Shown one piece after another: positions 23,185 through 35,800 of a stretch of 64,000 bases of DNA. Origin of the DNA: Siphonodentalium dalli (taxonomy: Eukaryota; Mollusca; Scaphopoda; Gadilida; Siphonodentaliidae); assembly GCA_032622095.1 (NCBI GenBank), contig CP136063.1:183745956-183809955 (forward strand), read 5' to 3'. The position numbers were made by a program, and so were the translations under genes. How positions within the stretch are numbered: position 1 is the stretch's first letter; each line of letters starts with the position of its first letter. The notes beneath the pieces were generated by a model, which saw only the letters and a list, made by a program, of their open reading frames with translations, did not search any database and was not told where the DNA came from.

Positions 23185-23475
23185 GTGATGGAGATGTCGC
23201 GGATTTGTGTTCGTTGGTGAATTTACAATACATTACCGAAATAAAGTGTGGTTTTCGAAAAACTGGACAAATATACCTATGGAATGTTGTAGATTGGCAT
23301 CTAAGGTGTAAGAGGTACCAACAGTTTTTAGTGAAAATATATTTTTTGTAGGAATACAGTTGAGTTCAAAATGGGTGGCAACAATTTCTTGTTTCGTTCC
23401 TTCCGTGACCTATGGTCCCGGGAGGTGGTTCCGCCAATAAAAGAGGGGTTTTGACCAAATTTCAAGCTCCTGTGA
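23185..23475 (+). repeat. Right arm of the 300-bp inverted duplication
   Basis: Reverse complement of 20,227-20,540. It holds the broken paralogue of the MGGNNF exon: ATG at 23,371, then a stop after KEGF due to an added G. Confidence 0.88.
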
Positions 23476-23540
23476 TCACATGTAATGTTCTCGTGAACAA
23501 ATCATGTCATTACCATTGGTATGAAGCATACAAATGTTAA

Positions 23541-24034
23541 AGGTACGGTTGGCCTTGGCGGTGGGTATCCTGTGAAAATATTTCCACCCGTCAAAAAACG
23601 CCACAAACAGAAAGAAAAACAAAATGTAGACATACTTTGTCCGTATACAAATAAGAAATATCGCATAAACAGTATATTATTGTCATATCTTTGACCATTG
23701 TTATGTAAACAAAAGAATAAAAAGTTACTTTTCTGGTATTTGTTTATATTATGATGGTAAACATAAAGAGCGTTCTTTGTTGGTGAATTCCTGATATGGT
23801 ACGAATAAAGAGCGTTTATGCCATTTGTGTATGATTAGCCAGCAGCATTGTGCTGTCTTCTGTAACACAATCAGGCTCTTGCTTGGGTAAAATATAGTAA
23901 ATCTTTATGATAACATGCTGTTTATGCGATGGTCATGGTATATATGAACGAAACTGTATGCGTTTTAATGTTTTTCTGTTTACGGTGATTGGAACAAATA
24001 TAAATATTTTCAACAACTAAGGCCTCACGTGCCT
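23541..24034 (+). mobile_element. TTAA-flanked 494-bp MITE, copy 1
   Basis: TTAA at 23,537-23,540 and 24,035-24,038. Ends are AGGTACGGTTGGCCTT and AAGGCCTCACGTGCCT (imperfect inverted repeat). Internal markers GTATACAAATAAGAAATATC and TAAAGAGCGTT are shared with the copies at 31,127, 31,626, 35,359 and 41,809. No coding capacity. Confidence 0.88.
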
Positions 24035-24312
24035 TTAATAGGGTTGTAATCGGGTTACACATTTTATTTAGTTCCAATCAAATTATCCATGTTCATCAGC
24101 CTGTTGATCAGTCTGATTCATGATAATTTGTGTTCACGGTAACTATACACGTTGTCACTCTTTCGAAAATTGGACAAATGAAAAACGCGGCGGCACGAAA
24201 TTTAAGTGTTGAGTCGAGCGTTACAAAAACATGAATACGACTGAAATGCACAGACATAAGTATAGTACAGTGTCCGTAAGAAACAGAAACATGCAATATA
24301 GTCATCAACTAC

Positions 24313-24438
24313 TTTTAAAAATGTTTCTAGCATTGAATTTTCGAGTTGTTTTTTCACTGAGATTCTTATTGAATTCTCGTTCCGCGCTTTCGCGTCAAAC
24401 GGGGACGTCGTGTGGGGCGCCGGTTTAGACTCGCCCAT
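24313..24438 (-). CDS. Candidate first coding exon MGESKPAPHTTSPFDAK
   Basis: Seen: ATG at 24,438 in context AAAAATGGGC, then 42 codons ending exactly in phase 0 before a GTAGTT donor (24,312). The peptide has a Ser/Pro/Lys-rich start and a helical-looking end, KKQLENSMLETFLK. About 90 nt upstream on the same strand is GATTGGTC, a CCAAT-box match, within more GC-rich sequence than its surroundings. Inferred: first exon of a minus-strand cytosolic or nuclear protein. Family not recognised, and no second exon identified. Confidence 0.35.
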
Positions 24439-24526
24439 TTTTCTTAAAGTGTCACTACGCGATGTGACTCGTCTACTTCAACATCTATGCACTGATAGAT
24501 CAAGTCGCCCGCTAGCCTCTCGACCA

Positions 24527-24533
24527 ATCAAAT
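24527..24533 (-). promoter_or_regulatory. Possible CCAAT box
   Basis: GATTGGT on the minus strand, upstream of the candidate exon at 24,438. Confidence 0.2.
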
Positions 24534-24540
24534 TCCCGCA

Positions 24541-26340
24541 TTTCATTGAAAACGAAAGTAGTTGTAATTATATTTAATTACACACACAAAAGCATACATT
24601 GTAGTGATGTCTTTAATTGCATGTGCAAAATGTAAATGTGACAAACTTACTGATCTTAGAACTAAATATATACCGGAATATAGTTGGAATCCACCGATAA
24701 GAGAAAAGTTTTACAAGCTTATGACTGTCCAAAATATACCAATTTTAACACGATTGTGTGAGCTTATAAAGCTTGGATTCAAAAGTTTGGAAACTTGATA
24801 AGTAAATGTATAGACATGATATTTTAATCATTACTTTGGAATAATTCATAAACTGTGCTCGCTCAATGACTGAGGAACAATTGGTCAATTTGTAAATACG
24901 TGTAAATAGCTCTTTTTGTTAATGTTCATACTTTCGTGCGTGGTTGTGTGCGCATGTAATGTATATTTTGTGCACACATCTGTGTTGTATGTTGTCCTTT
25001 TGCATTTATGTTGTTTATCATATGGCAGGTTCCATGTTAATTTATGACTGATTTGTTAATAAATGCTATACCAATATACTTAAATATAATTTTCCTAAAG
25101 CTATGGAAGACGGTCTCGGTGGGTAATTTAAAGCTAAAAAATAGTACAAGCTTGTCAAACAATTATCATAACGAAGATTGTGAAAAAATAGATCTTATTT
25201 GCATTATCAATTATCCCCAATTGACGAGATACAGCGTGTTGTGTTCTTTAGTTATGAGAACCCACTGTAGCAGTACAGCATAACATGTCAAACACCGATT
25301 ACAAGATATATCGTCCGATATTGATGTGCAACAACCAACAATAACCCAATCTATTAAAATGATGCTATAGTATAAATTTTATCATAAGCACGTGTAGGGC
25401 GAGCTGCATATTTCCTCATTAACTCGTCCATATACATGTAGATTTACTCAGATCACTATACGCTATTTGTGTTTTAATTAAAACAGAAGATCTTACTTGC
25501 AACATTTTACATAAACTTTCTGGTAAATACCACCATGAGTAAAAATTTCACACACCGAGGAGCCAAATATAATTTATGGTATATATACGTACATACAACG
25601 TTTGATCGGTTTTTAATTTCAGAAATGACAAACCGATGAAACGTTATAATTATGCAAAAATTCATTACCGCCAGAGAAATGAAAATGAGAATATAACTGA
25701 AGCGATATAAATTTATATTATTGAAAAAAAAAACAGTGCCAATTTCAGTCCAGATGACAAACCACATAAAAATATATCACCGATCATATAACTGGGTGAC
25801 TAGCTTCCTTGCCAATAAACAGAAATTTCTTATGAAAATAAACGCACTCGTCAAACGCGAATCAACTCTTGAATTCCGACCGCAAACCACGACATCGAAA
25901 TTATTTTGAATTAAGATAGCCAATTTTGAGAAAAATATTGTTGATTTTAATTCGATCGTTTTTGTTGTATGGAATAATTGTTAGTACTTTGATATTTTAC
26001 AATATTTATGTTCATATTTTTTCATAAATTTTTGCGGCGATTTTTGGAAGAAAGAACTGTACCCTATCACTTTAAGTGAAGTAAATAAAGTAGCATCTGG
26101 AAAACTGAAACGTAGCCGTCATGTGATGTTTAAATAACACATTTTCCGTCACGCAGTATATGGGAACAACTAATAACTAAAGGAACTTAATAATGTATAA
26201 TTAAATATATTTGTATGCACAGTATTTTGAGATACTTTGTTCACCGAATTTTTTTATTTTTGTGCGCAGTATTTGCAAAAAAACACCACAATCGATGTGA
26301 TAAATAAATATTAAAACAACAGTGTGTTGATTAGTGTCGT
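24541..26340. other. Intergenic, no gene supported
   Basis: AT-rich. A 64-codon plus frame at 24,604-24,798 has a CAKCKC motif, but it has no homology I recognise and no splice context. Nothing else stands out. Confidence 0.35.
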
Positions 26341-26350
26341 AGTATCACTA

Positions 26351-26432
26351 CGAGTTGAGGTGGGCAGATTGCCCACTCAAACGACCTGCCGCAGGCAGAG
26401 AGTTTGATCCGGCAATTTGCCCACCTCAACGA
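26351..26432. repeat. Hairpin of about 82 bp
   Basis: CGAGTTGAGGTGGGCAGATT pairs with GGCAATTTGCCCACCTCAAC. Inside, CTCAAAC pairs with GTTTGA around a CTGCCGCAGG loop. Confidence 0.85.
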
Positions 26433-28080
26433 GATGTGATGCGACGTCACGGATCAACTCACTGCTGTGATAAAAGGTTTATTATATGACGCCCACTTTA
26501 CAATAATAACCATTTAATTACATATTGTTTTCACTTCAGCAGTTAATTGTTTTTATTTTCAACGGATAAATAGCCCGTCGTCGTTAATCGGCACATCTCG
26601 GGCAATTTCCGTAGGAGTGTGATCTGATTTGATCCGGGGAAATCTCACTCAGTGTTGTCCGACGATTTGGATTAGATCGTCAAACAATAGTGGTATTTAG
26701 GGAAGAATAGTCATAGTCATATAATAAATGCTTATTATGTCGCATTCCATACACCTGTCTAAATCAGCGTGATTCATGCATCATCGCTAAAACTGGCCAA
26801 TCATATGTACCAATTACTTCTTTGAGGAATATTCTCTGAAAGTTAAAAACTTACAATCTTGTAAAGATTGCTTTTTTTTCTCTCTGCAATTATCGCAACT
26901 GAAACGTAGCATTTTCAAAAATGCGGCGCAGTATTTATCGCAAAACCGGCCATTCTTGAGTAGCGGATGAACCCTGTGTTAATATTTAACATGACGTCTG
27001 TTGTCTACTTGCACCCCACCCTTGTTCAAAAACCAACACACACCAGTAATGTCATATATTATATTTAGATTTATATATAATTATCATTGAAAGCGTGCAT
27101 CCGCCATACCAAATAGATTATGTTGTTACACGTTGTTATACACATGGTGTATTGTTTGGAGCTGAGGTATATCTAAGTTGCATGAACTTGTCCTCCAATC
27201 CCCTAGTCTCTGTATTAAAATATGTTTAAATAAAATTCATGATTGTATGAGAATAAATCTAGTTTCTAATATAACTCACCTGCCACGAGTCCAGATCAAG
27301 ATGATTCTTCGTTCTTAAATGCGTTACTTTTATAGGATTTATCGCGATATTGCTGATAACAACAATATACTGAATTTAAATAAATTTGAGTACTCGCTCT
27401 AAATTTAGTCGAACGTTGAATATTTTCAAGTGTGCTTCGAGTTGTTATGAGCGGAAAAGTTCGTTTTAAATATCACGATCTTGATGAGTCGTCAATATTT
27501 GTGTTAGTTCGCCAGGCCTTCAGTGAGAATACCACGTAAACAACATGTGCGAGGGCATTGTTCGGGATGATATGGTGGGTGGACAAGATTGTCGATATTC
27601 ACGTGTGTGTTATTAAGTATTTTAAAATATAACACGTATACTATATAGTCTGAAATTTTCCCAAACGTGTTGACACCAGATTAATCAAACTGTCCGAATA
27701 TGAGCCAACGTTCCGTCAACCAGGCGAATAAAACATGAATATTAAAGAACCGTTGTGACTGGTTGAAGTCTGATATTTTTTTGTTATGTGTAAATACTAT
27801 CGGAGAGAGATAAATAAATATATATATATAAATATTCGTTATTACTCCATAGTAACGGAGTTACATATAATACAAATATACCACAAAATAATCTTACAAA
27901 TAATTTGTTAATACAAGCTCAGAAGCTAGGCGCGTAATATAAATTTGCTGAATTTTAGTTTAATTATACTGCCAGTGTAGTGAACAATGCTAAACACAGA
28001 TGCAATTTTGGTATTTAACGCCAAAATACATAATGGGACGAATGTATAGTGGGTAAGATACGTGAAAAACGGCTAGAATA
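26433..28080. other. Intergenic, no feature seen
   Basis: AT-rich, with a short (TA)n tract near 27,810-27,830. No exon or RNA gene that I can support. Confidence 0.4.
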
Positions 28081-28130
28081 TGTTTATCCGCAATAAAATG
28101 ACGGGTACACAAAAACGCCCAACGCAGAAG

Positions 28131-28740
28131 GGAAATTACTGTTGGGTAGAATGTTTACCCTGCGTTCAGGGGGTGGTCGGAAAAAAATTTCAGGCACGTA
28201 TGGCATTTTTTCCCTTTCGATCATTTTTTGTACCCACCCACCCCCACCGCCAATTTTTTTTCCGTTTTCGGCAGTTTTTTCCAACCATTTTTTTTACCCC
28301 CACCCCCCCTTTTAACACTAAAACAGAGATTTGCGGGGGGAAATTCACTGTAAACAGCTGTATATGAATTTTTGTGCATACTATTTATCATGGATGTTAG
28401 CATGGACATGTAAATAGGAATGAGTCATTTTGAGGTCATTCGGCCAAAAAAACATGGCTGCCAGCGGCCATCTTGGATTTCAAAATTTGCAACAAAATAC
28501 AACACGATAACTGCCTGCAGTCAGTTTACAGTTAGAATTACATTATTTCTCTCATTCAAAGTGGTTTTGAAGCCCAACTCATTGCCAAAACACTAAAAAA
28601 CAAGCAGGAAATTTTGTTTTTAGTTGCGGAAAAAATTGCTTGTTGGTGGCTTTGACCACCCACCCACCCCGCATATGTGCCGGAATTTTTTTTTTCACCC
28701 CCCCCTGCTGCGTTGAGTAAAAACATTTACCCAACGTTCG
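28131..28740. mobile_element. Probable non-autonomous DNA transposon with C-rich ends
   Basis: The left part reads TGTTGGGTAGAATGTTTACC ... GCGTTCAGGGGGTGG. The reverse complement of the right end reads CGTTGGGTAAATGTTTTTAC ... GCAGCAGGGGGGG, giving an imperfect inverted repeat of about 35 bp. The inside is homopolymer-rich (runs of T and C) and holds a CGGCCATCTTGGATTTC word also seen in the 22.4-23.1 kb repeats. No coding capacity and no clear target duplication. Confidence 0.5.
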
Positions 28741-29389
28741 CATGGTGCTGTATGCACTATTGTACTCGGTAAAAGTTTGCCCAACGCGATTCAGAGTGAA
28801 CGTATCGCTTTAATAAGATATTCTCGTTGCAGAGAAGATGGGTCTGTAGTGGGATACACCCACCAAAGTAGTACGCAAGAATGTTTTGCTGAGGGTATCT
28901 ATATAGGAGCGCGAATATTTCAATCCCGTGTATGTCGATTATTGCATACCAAAATGCATTCCTTGTCAAAATCTGACATGCAATCATGATACATATGGGT
29001 ACACTGAAAATGTTGTTGATTAAAGTCTCTACCCAACACGTTGAGTGATAAGTTGTTGAGCGGTTTGTATTCAACGGTTCAGTAACGAGTACTCAACGAC
29101 GACAAACCATGATATCTGATTCTGATTTATTCACCACGTTGATTAAAACTTTTAGGAACAATTTTGATGCACACGATATAATAATTGGGTACATTGCGAC
29201 ACAGTTCCCATGCAGTATCCACGATGAGTGAACATCCGTGATATAACCGCGGGGATGCTCGACGTATGCCGATAAGTTGATCGACCGGGCGATTTCGCGG
29301 AAATATTATGTGTCAATCACAAAACTGCGAACTGTGTGTAGTGTGACTTTACTCTCTCACAATCACAATCCACTAATTTAATTAACAAT
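28741..29389. other. Intergenic, no feature supported
   Basis: Short open frames on both strands (28,757-29,074) have no recognisable domain or splice context. Confidence 0.35.
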
Positions 29390-29393
29390 TTAA

Positions 29394-29744
29394 AGATGTA
29401 CTTTATATTAATCCGGCCATTTATGGGACCATATCCTATTATATATCCAACAGAATATATGCAACAAATAAATGCATTTCAGCCATGGGTGAGTGCAAAA
29501 TACACTCATGTGCTCAATGTGTACGATGTAAAAACCATGGTAATTATAATGAACACAAGCTAATGACTCGAGTCATAAACCCATGTTCATAAAAATTATC
29601 ATGTTGTTTTACATCCTTCATAAAGTAAATGAGTCTATCTGCGGTCATCCATGGCTCAAATTATTTCATTTGTTGCGTATATATTCTGTGGAGTATAATA
29701 GGGGATGGTCCCATAAATGGTCGGATTTAGTGTACAATACCACT
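29394..29744. mobile_element. TTAA-flanked palindromic MITE, 351 bp
   Basis: TTAA at 29,390-29,393 and 29,745-29,748. The arms of about 120 nt are inverted copies. Left: AATCCGGCCATTTATGGGAC ... CAGAATATAT ... CAACAAAT ... CCATGG. Right: CCATGG ... ATTTGTTG ... ATATATTCTG ... GTCCCATAAATGGTCGGATT. No ORF of its own. Confidence 0.85.
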
Positions 29745-29748
29745 TTAA

Positions 29749-31122
29749 GTGTCCGTGCTTCCATCGCAAAAAGCGGTAGATAATATAAAGATGTTCTCAA
29801 TTATGAGCTTTTGTGGCGGTTTCGACGTACGGCATGATATATTTTGTGGATTTTAGCAGTATACCTCTAATACGTATTAAGATCCACGATTCGCAAAACG
29901 AGTTAAAGCGATGTTCACACGAGGGTTTATATGTGTGATTTTGAGGTAATTGTTTTAGGCTCAACCAATTTGACTATTGAAGTGTGTTTCGTTCATATTT
30001 AAAAGCTACCATCTAGACTCGGAGATGATCCTGAACATGCGTGTATGTATATAGTTGTTAATTCCAAGAAATGTGGACTGCAGTGTGTGCCGATGGATGC
30101 AATAATAAATATACGATAATAGCATTCTAACTCGGCAGAGCCACGCGAAAAATCATACTTCTAACTCATTGAGATAAAACACATCTCAAAACACACTGTG
30201 CTATTGTTGTATTTATCTTATGCCAACTGACACTATCACTTTTGGTCATATTAAGCCAAATTTATGACTGTTTTCAGACAAAAAACAACCTACATTTTGG
30301 TCATATAGAAGAGTAATTTGGTAATTTCGAAGCGCAATTCCCGTTACGCATGAATTCGCAGTTACAGTACATGTGATGAGCTCGCGAATTTATGGAACAT
30401 TGGGGTGATTTGTCAGCAATAAACAAGATATAAGTCCCGATTTAATATGAATCCATGTACAGAAATCGGAACTGTGAAATTCTTTCATTAAAATATCAAT
30501 GTTTTCAAACAAAAAGCAAATTCATTCAAACTGTTAGAGTTCAGAATTCGCTAGATTGAAAATAACCATGCAAGTTCTGAGAAAAGTGTACATCGTAAAT
30601 TTTGTGCGGTGCAAGCTGTATAAAATGATGGGAACAGAATAGTGTAAGCTAAAATGTAGTCCTATTAGGGAAATTTAATCATGTTTCATCGAATATGTAG
30701 CTACATTACTATTTTATTCCACTTGTATGCATTAATTTATTCGTTTAAACCATCCGAAACGCTAAAGTAGATGTGACCCAATTTCGAGGAGAGAGTTTTT
30801 GTTGATACGTCGCCAAGGCAGCAACGTCGTGAGGTGAAAGGTCACGTTGCGCATATTCCTTTCTTGGAGTATAATACACATATGTAAGATATAGCTAAAA
30901 TTTAATACACAGTATAACATCAAACCGGTATAAGATAATAATAATTCCATCATGAGGCCATCCGAAGAACGGTATAAATCTTCGTGACGATTGGTCAAGG
31001 GTGTGGCCTATCTGTGCCGAATGAAACGGACGGACGGTTCGCGGATACCAACCCAAGCGGCAATAACTAAAAATTTACTGGTTGATCTAACTAGTTGTAT
31101 AACAGCCCATTTAAATTAGTGT
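29749..31122. other. Intergenic, no gene supported
   Basis: AT-rich. A 78-codon minus frame (30,762-30,998) has a hydrophobic middle, but no start context, domain or splice evidence. Confidence 0.35.
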
Positions 31123-31126
31123 GTTA

Positions 31127-31621
31127 AAGACACGGTTGGCCTTGGCGGTGGGTATCCTGTGAAAACATCTCCACCCGTCAAAAACCGCCACAAACAGAAA
31201 GAACATCAAAATGTAGATAGACTTTGTCCGTATACAAATAAGAAATATCGCGTAAACAGTATGTTATGGTCATATGTTTGACCATTGTTATGTAAACAAA
31301 AGCATAACAAGTTACTTTTCTGGTGTTTGTTTATATTATGATGATAAACATAAAGAGCGTTCTTTGTTGGTGAATACCTGATATGGAACTAATAAAGAGC
31401 GTTTATGCCATTTGTGTGTGATTAGACAGTAGCATTGTGCTGTCTTCTGTAACACAATCAGGCTCTTGCTTGGGTAAAATATAGTAGGTCTTTATGATAA
31501 CATGCTGTGTACGCGATGGTCATGGTATATATGAACGGAACTGTATGCGTTTTAATGTTTTTATGTTTACGGTGTTTGGAACAAATATGAATATTTTCGA
31601 CAATTAAGGCCGCACGTGCCT
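31127..31621 (+). mobile_element. TTAA-flanked 494-bp-family MITE, copy 2
   Basis: Same family as 23,541-24,034. TTAA at 31,123-31,126. The right-hand TTAA (31,622-31,625) is shared with the next copy. Confidence 0.88.
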
Positions 31622-31625
31622 TTAA

Positions 31626-32119
31626 AGACACGGTTGGCCTTGGCGATGGGTATCCTGTGAAAATATCTCCACCCGTCAAAAACCGCCACAAACAGAAAGA
31701 ACATCAAAATGTAGATAGACTTTGTCCGTATACAAATAAGTAAAATCGCATAAACAGTATGTTATGGTCATATGTTTTACCATTGTTATGTAAACAAAAG
31801 CATAAAAAGTTACTTTTCTGGTGTTTGTTTATATTATGATGGTAAACATAAAGAGCGTTCTTTGTTGGTGAATACCTGATATGTAACTAATAAAGAGCGT
31901 TTATGCCATTTCTGTGTGATTAGCCAGTAGCATTGTGCTGTCTTCTGTAACATTATCAGGCTCTTGCTTAGGTAAAATATAGTAGGCCTTTATGATAACA
32001 TGCTGTTTACGCGATGGTCATGGTATATATGAACGGAACTGTATGCGTTTTAATGTTTTTCTGTTTACGGTGTTTGGAACAAATGTGAATATTTTCGACA
32101 ATTAAGGCCGCACGTGCCT
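31626..32119 (+). mobile_element. TTAA-flanked 494-bp-family MITE, copy 3
   Basis: In direct tandem with copy 2, separated only by the shared TTAA. Right TTAA at 32,120-32,123. Ends AGACACGGTTGGCCTT and GGCCGCACGTGCCT. Confidence 0.88.
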
Positions 32120-32123
32120 TTAA

Positions 32124-32893
32124 CTAAGATGTCTTCAGAAATTTAATGCATCATGAAAACAATCGGAACAGACGCTGGTCGGCAGAACTTATCTGCTAAT
32201 AATTATGTGATTGACAGGAAATATTCATTGATCTCCATGTTAAACAATTGTTTTAAATGTTCTCATTGCTTGTTTATCGTCCTCCTTTTAGCCGCTTGGC
32301 CTTATTGCGACGGTTATAGTTTTATGAGTTGTGGGAAGAACGCACAAATGCTTAATTTCACTAGGCGTTGAAACCACCAAAGCCTGGTATGCAAATGTTA
32401 AGCATGCCCTCGTGATCAGGTCCCCTATGAATGGATCACATATCCGTGAGTATTTGAGTTAGAACCAGGTCCGACATCGCTGGGCGGCTTATGATGGCAT
32501 AATGCTACGTACCTATATTATTACTATTATTATATTATATATACGTACAGTCGTACATGCTGACTTCATGGTAGTATACATGAGAACATTTTATATATTT
32601 TGTTCATGGACACCAAAAAGGAGTCCTCTACGTGCTGCATTCCTCGATATATCGGCCGTTCCACGCAATTTCTAATTCTGTTCCGCAGATTTTCATTCTA
32701 TTCCACATTCTATCCCATCCCGCAGATTGTCATTCTCTATCGGGGAGGATTTATCTTGCCGGCCGTTTTGACTCAACGAGATATTGCAAACGTGTAACAT
32801 ATATGCCCCAAATTGTCAGTTTGTAATATAAGTATATGGGGAAGTGCTATGGGTCCTAAATATTATACTAATTGAGCACAGCAAGCTTTAACT
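32124..32893. other. Intergenic, no gene supported
   Basis: Short plus frames (32,153-32,371, 32,600-32,826) show no recognisable motif. A loose repeat of TTCCGCAGATT / ATCCCGCAGATTGTCATTCT lies near 32,680-32,740. Confidence 0.35.
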
Positions 32894-32897
32894 TTAA

Positions 32898-33454
32898 AGG
32901 GGTACTGTACGCCATTTCCAGTTCCCGGTGATAACAATGATCTAATATCGACAACGCATAGAAAAGTAATTTGAGTCGAAGATGTATACTGTAAACGTTC
33001 AGGTTAATAGGTATCTGAAAATCAATGTTAATAATTTGATATAAATTTAATATATGGCTGGAGTAATAAATTAAATTACGAATTTCCGTGTACAAGACGT
33101 AATCAAAATAATTACGGATAGTGGATTGGGCAAAGCATGGCACACATGATCGTGTAAACAATTATGTTGACACTGGGCGTAAACTCAAGCCACTCACTGA
33201 CTTGTGACTATACAATGACTTAATGAGATTATGGGACTAATATGCATATAATATAATATTTATTTGATACATTTGCTGAAAACTGTCCAAAAATTACTCG
33301 ACAACGAACATTGGTATTTTCGCATTCCGGTTAATTTGCCACCCGTATCATTACTTCGTACTCAACAGACTGTCAAATCATGGAAATCTGGTTACCTTAT
33401 TCTACAACTCAGAGAATAAAGAAACCAACAACAACATTTGGGTACAGTATCCCT
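32898..33454. mobile_element. TTAA-flanked MITE, 557 bp, with an unfilled internal TTAA
   Basis: TTAA at 32,894-32,897 and 33,455-33,458. Ends AGGGGTACTGTACGCC and GGGTACAGTATCCCT are inverted. A second copy (about 55,745-56,725) matches in order: ACGAATTTCC(G/A)TGTACAAGACGT, CTCAAGCCACTCACTGAC, ATATTTATTTGATACATTTG, GAAACCAACAACAACATT. In this copy TTAA at 33,220-33,223 is single. In the other copy the same site carries the palindrome MITE. Confidence 0.85.
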
Positions 33455-33458
33455 TTAA

Positions 33459-35354
33459 CCTGACCTAATAATATTTTGATTCGTTTTAATGCGCAAAGCG
33501 ATGCTGATCCGATCGCCTAACAATGTTCAAAATTGTATGGAAAATCGCAATTGTTTTGATTTGTTCTTGCAGATTTCCGATCATACCATAACACGTTCTG
33601 TATCCCCCGAAAGACTGAACAGATGTTCACCTCCAAACACATAAAGCAAGAATACTTCGTCAAAAAAAATGTTCAAGGAATTTCTTCAGAATGTGACATG
33701 CCGGTCATTTGTATTTATAGTCATATGTCTAGCCATACACTACAAGTTGCATACCCGTAAGCTCGTTCCAAGTGCGAACAACGAACGGGAACTGCAAGTC
33801 ACTGACTGTGAATTCGAACAACGAAATTAGTGACGTTTTGCCCCTATTTACATAAATATTTGGAACTTGTAGTTCGCAACCTGGCTACTATGTGTATGTC
33901 TCCACCGGATGCACAGCGGCACGGGTGGATAGACAATCAGGCGAAGGTCTCACAGCAAAGCATTGAATGGTACCGATAATAGTGTGACGTACATGCCACG
34001 CCTCCTAAGTCGACGTGAACCTCCAAACAATGTCGTCCCCATATGCACGGCCAGTAAAACTTGGTTTTGCAGCAGATAGGTTAAACTAATTCCAAATTGG
34101 ATCGAGCTGCAAATTCGTACCTTGTATTTTGATTTGGGGATAATATTGATTTCTGAATAATCGTATGCATAATCTTTTGTTATACAATACAAACAAAAAC
34201 TGAACATCCACTTGCGCGTCTTTTTTCTAGTTAGAATAAGAATAAGAGTGGGCGATTCATATCTTACTCAGCTTAAACTGGATGTGTTTACACCATGTTA
34301 AATGAGATACGGACATGTGTACCAAGAATGTATGCCCTCGACTACTAGATAATGTACGTTCACGCAATGGAAAATTTGGACTGTAAACAAATGTCATTAA
34401 AGATGGTCATTTATGGGGGATAAATCCAGCCAAAACTGGCAAGAGATTTTCAACAAAGAATTTCTCTGGATCTATCTGGCAAAAATATCTTCATTGTTTA
34501 AAGAATCTAGCAATTATTGAGAAACAACAAAAACAATGAATTTTAAAATGGATTGAAAATATTAATTTATGTTCTGTCCCTTACTAAGAACTGCCAGAAT
34601 AATTAATAATTTCACACAAAACTCCATTCACCAAATAGCTTACTGTATGAGAGGAGGCCTCATTTGTATCATAACGTTGAGTTTTTGAGATTTTTAATTG
34701 CATAACATAGCATCATACCCCCATATATTATAATGAAGAATAAAGCAGTCACGAATATTCCAGCCAAATGAAAACAAATTTTGAGCAATCAACTGACACT
34801 AGGCCACAGTTTTCAGAGATATGAAGGTCAACTTTAACTTGGTTATGAACCCATCACCCACAACTCATCTCAGCCCAATTTTCCATTGATCAACAGGCAT
34901 GACATGAAAATTAAAGAACAAAGAAAATTATTTATGGGTAGTTGCCTTTCTAAGTGAAAATAATCATTAAATTTCAAGAATCAAGAATAATTAAGTGTCC
35001 TCTCGTGATACTGAGATATGATATCATGGATATATGAACTGCACTTTTGAAAAAATATATTTTACAAACGTGCTTGGTACCTGAAAACACTGAACTTTTA
35101 AATTAAAACGAGGTTATAATATCGAATGGTTCGGTGTTCTTAAATATTGTGTCACAGTAATGGCTCGTACCAAATTTCACAAAGACATTCCTGGCAGATA
35201 TTGAGAAAATCCGTTCTGAAATACCAGGAAATATTGGCAAAACTTGCGGCTGACCCTTAATTAGCTGGCACATATGCAGACTTTCCACTAGCTCCTCGAC
35301 ATAATCATCAATGAGTAATATAAATGACTAGTAGGGTTACCTGGTGAGCCCAAG
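33459..35354. other. Intergenic, no gene supported
   Basis: AT-rich sequence with short frames only. TTAAAGATGGTCATTTATGGG at about 34,398 resembles the end of the MITE at 29,394, but I find no matching other end. Confidence 0.35.
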
Positions 35355-35358
35355 TTAA

Positions 35359-35800
35359 AGGTACGGTTGGCCTTGGCGGTGGGTATCCTGTGAAAATATT
35401 TCCACCCATCAAAAACCACCACAAACAGAAAGAACATCAAAATGTAGACATACTTTGTCCGTATACAAATAAGATATATCGCATAAACAGTATGTTATTG
35501 TCATTTGTTTGACCATTGTTATATAAACAAAAGCATAAAAAGTTAGTTTTCTGGTGTTTGTTTATATTATGATGGTAAACATAAAGAGGGTTTTTTTTTT
35601 GCTGAATTCCTGATATGGAACTAATAAAGAGCGTTTATATCATTTGTGTGTGATTAGCCAGTGACACTGTGCTGTCTTCTGTAACACAATCAGACTCTTG
35701 CTTATGTAAAATATAGTAAGTCTTTATGATAGCATGCTGTTTACGCGATGGTCATGGTATATATGAACGAAACTGTATGCGTTTTAATGTTTTCTGTGTT
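35359..35800 (+). mobile_element. 494-bp-family MITE, copy 4, truncated at the right end
   Basis: TTAA at 35,355-35,358 and AGGTACGGTTGGCC start. The family sequence runs to about GTTTTAATGTTTTCTGT and then stops before the usual AAGGCC...CACGTGCCT end. Confidence 0.85.

Noticed and set aside
28080-28409. ORFs rich in Phe, Pro and Lys at 28.1-28.4 kb
   Set aside because: They are products of T, C and A homopolymer runs inside the C-rich element.
32385-32490. Possible small structured RNA (AAGCCTGGTATGC ... CGCTGGGCGGC)
   Set aside because: I tried to fit 5S rRNA and tRNA box patterns and could not. No support.
34398-34420. Start of another TTAA MITE (TTAAAGATGGTCATTTATGGG)
   Set aside because: No matching inverted end with TTAA was found downstream.
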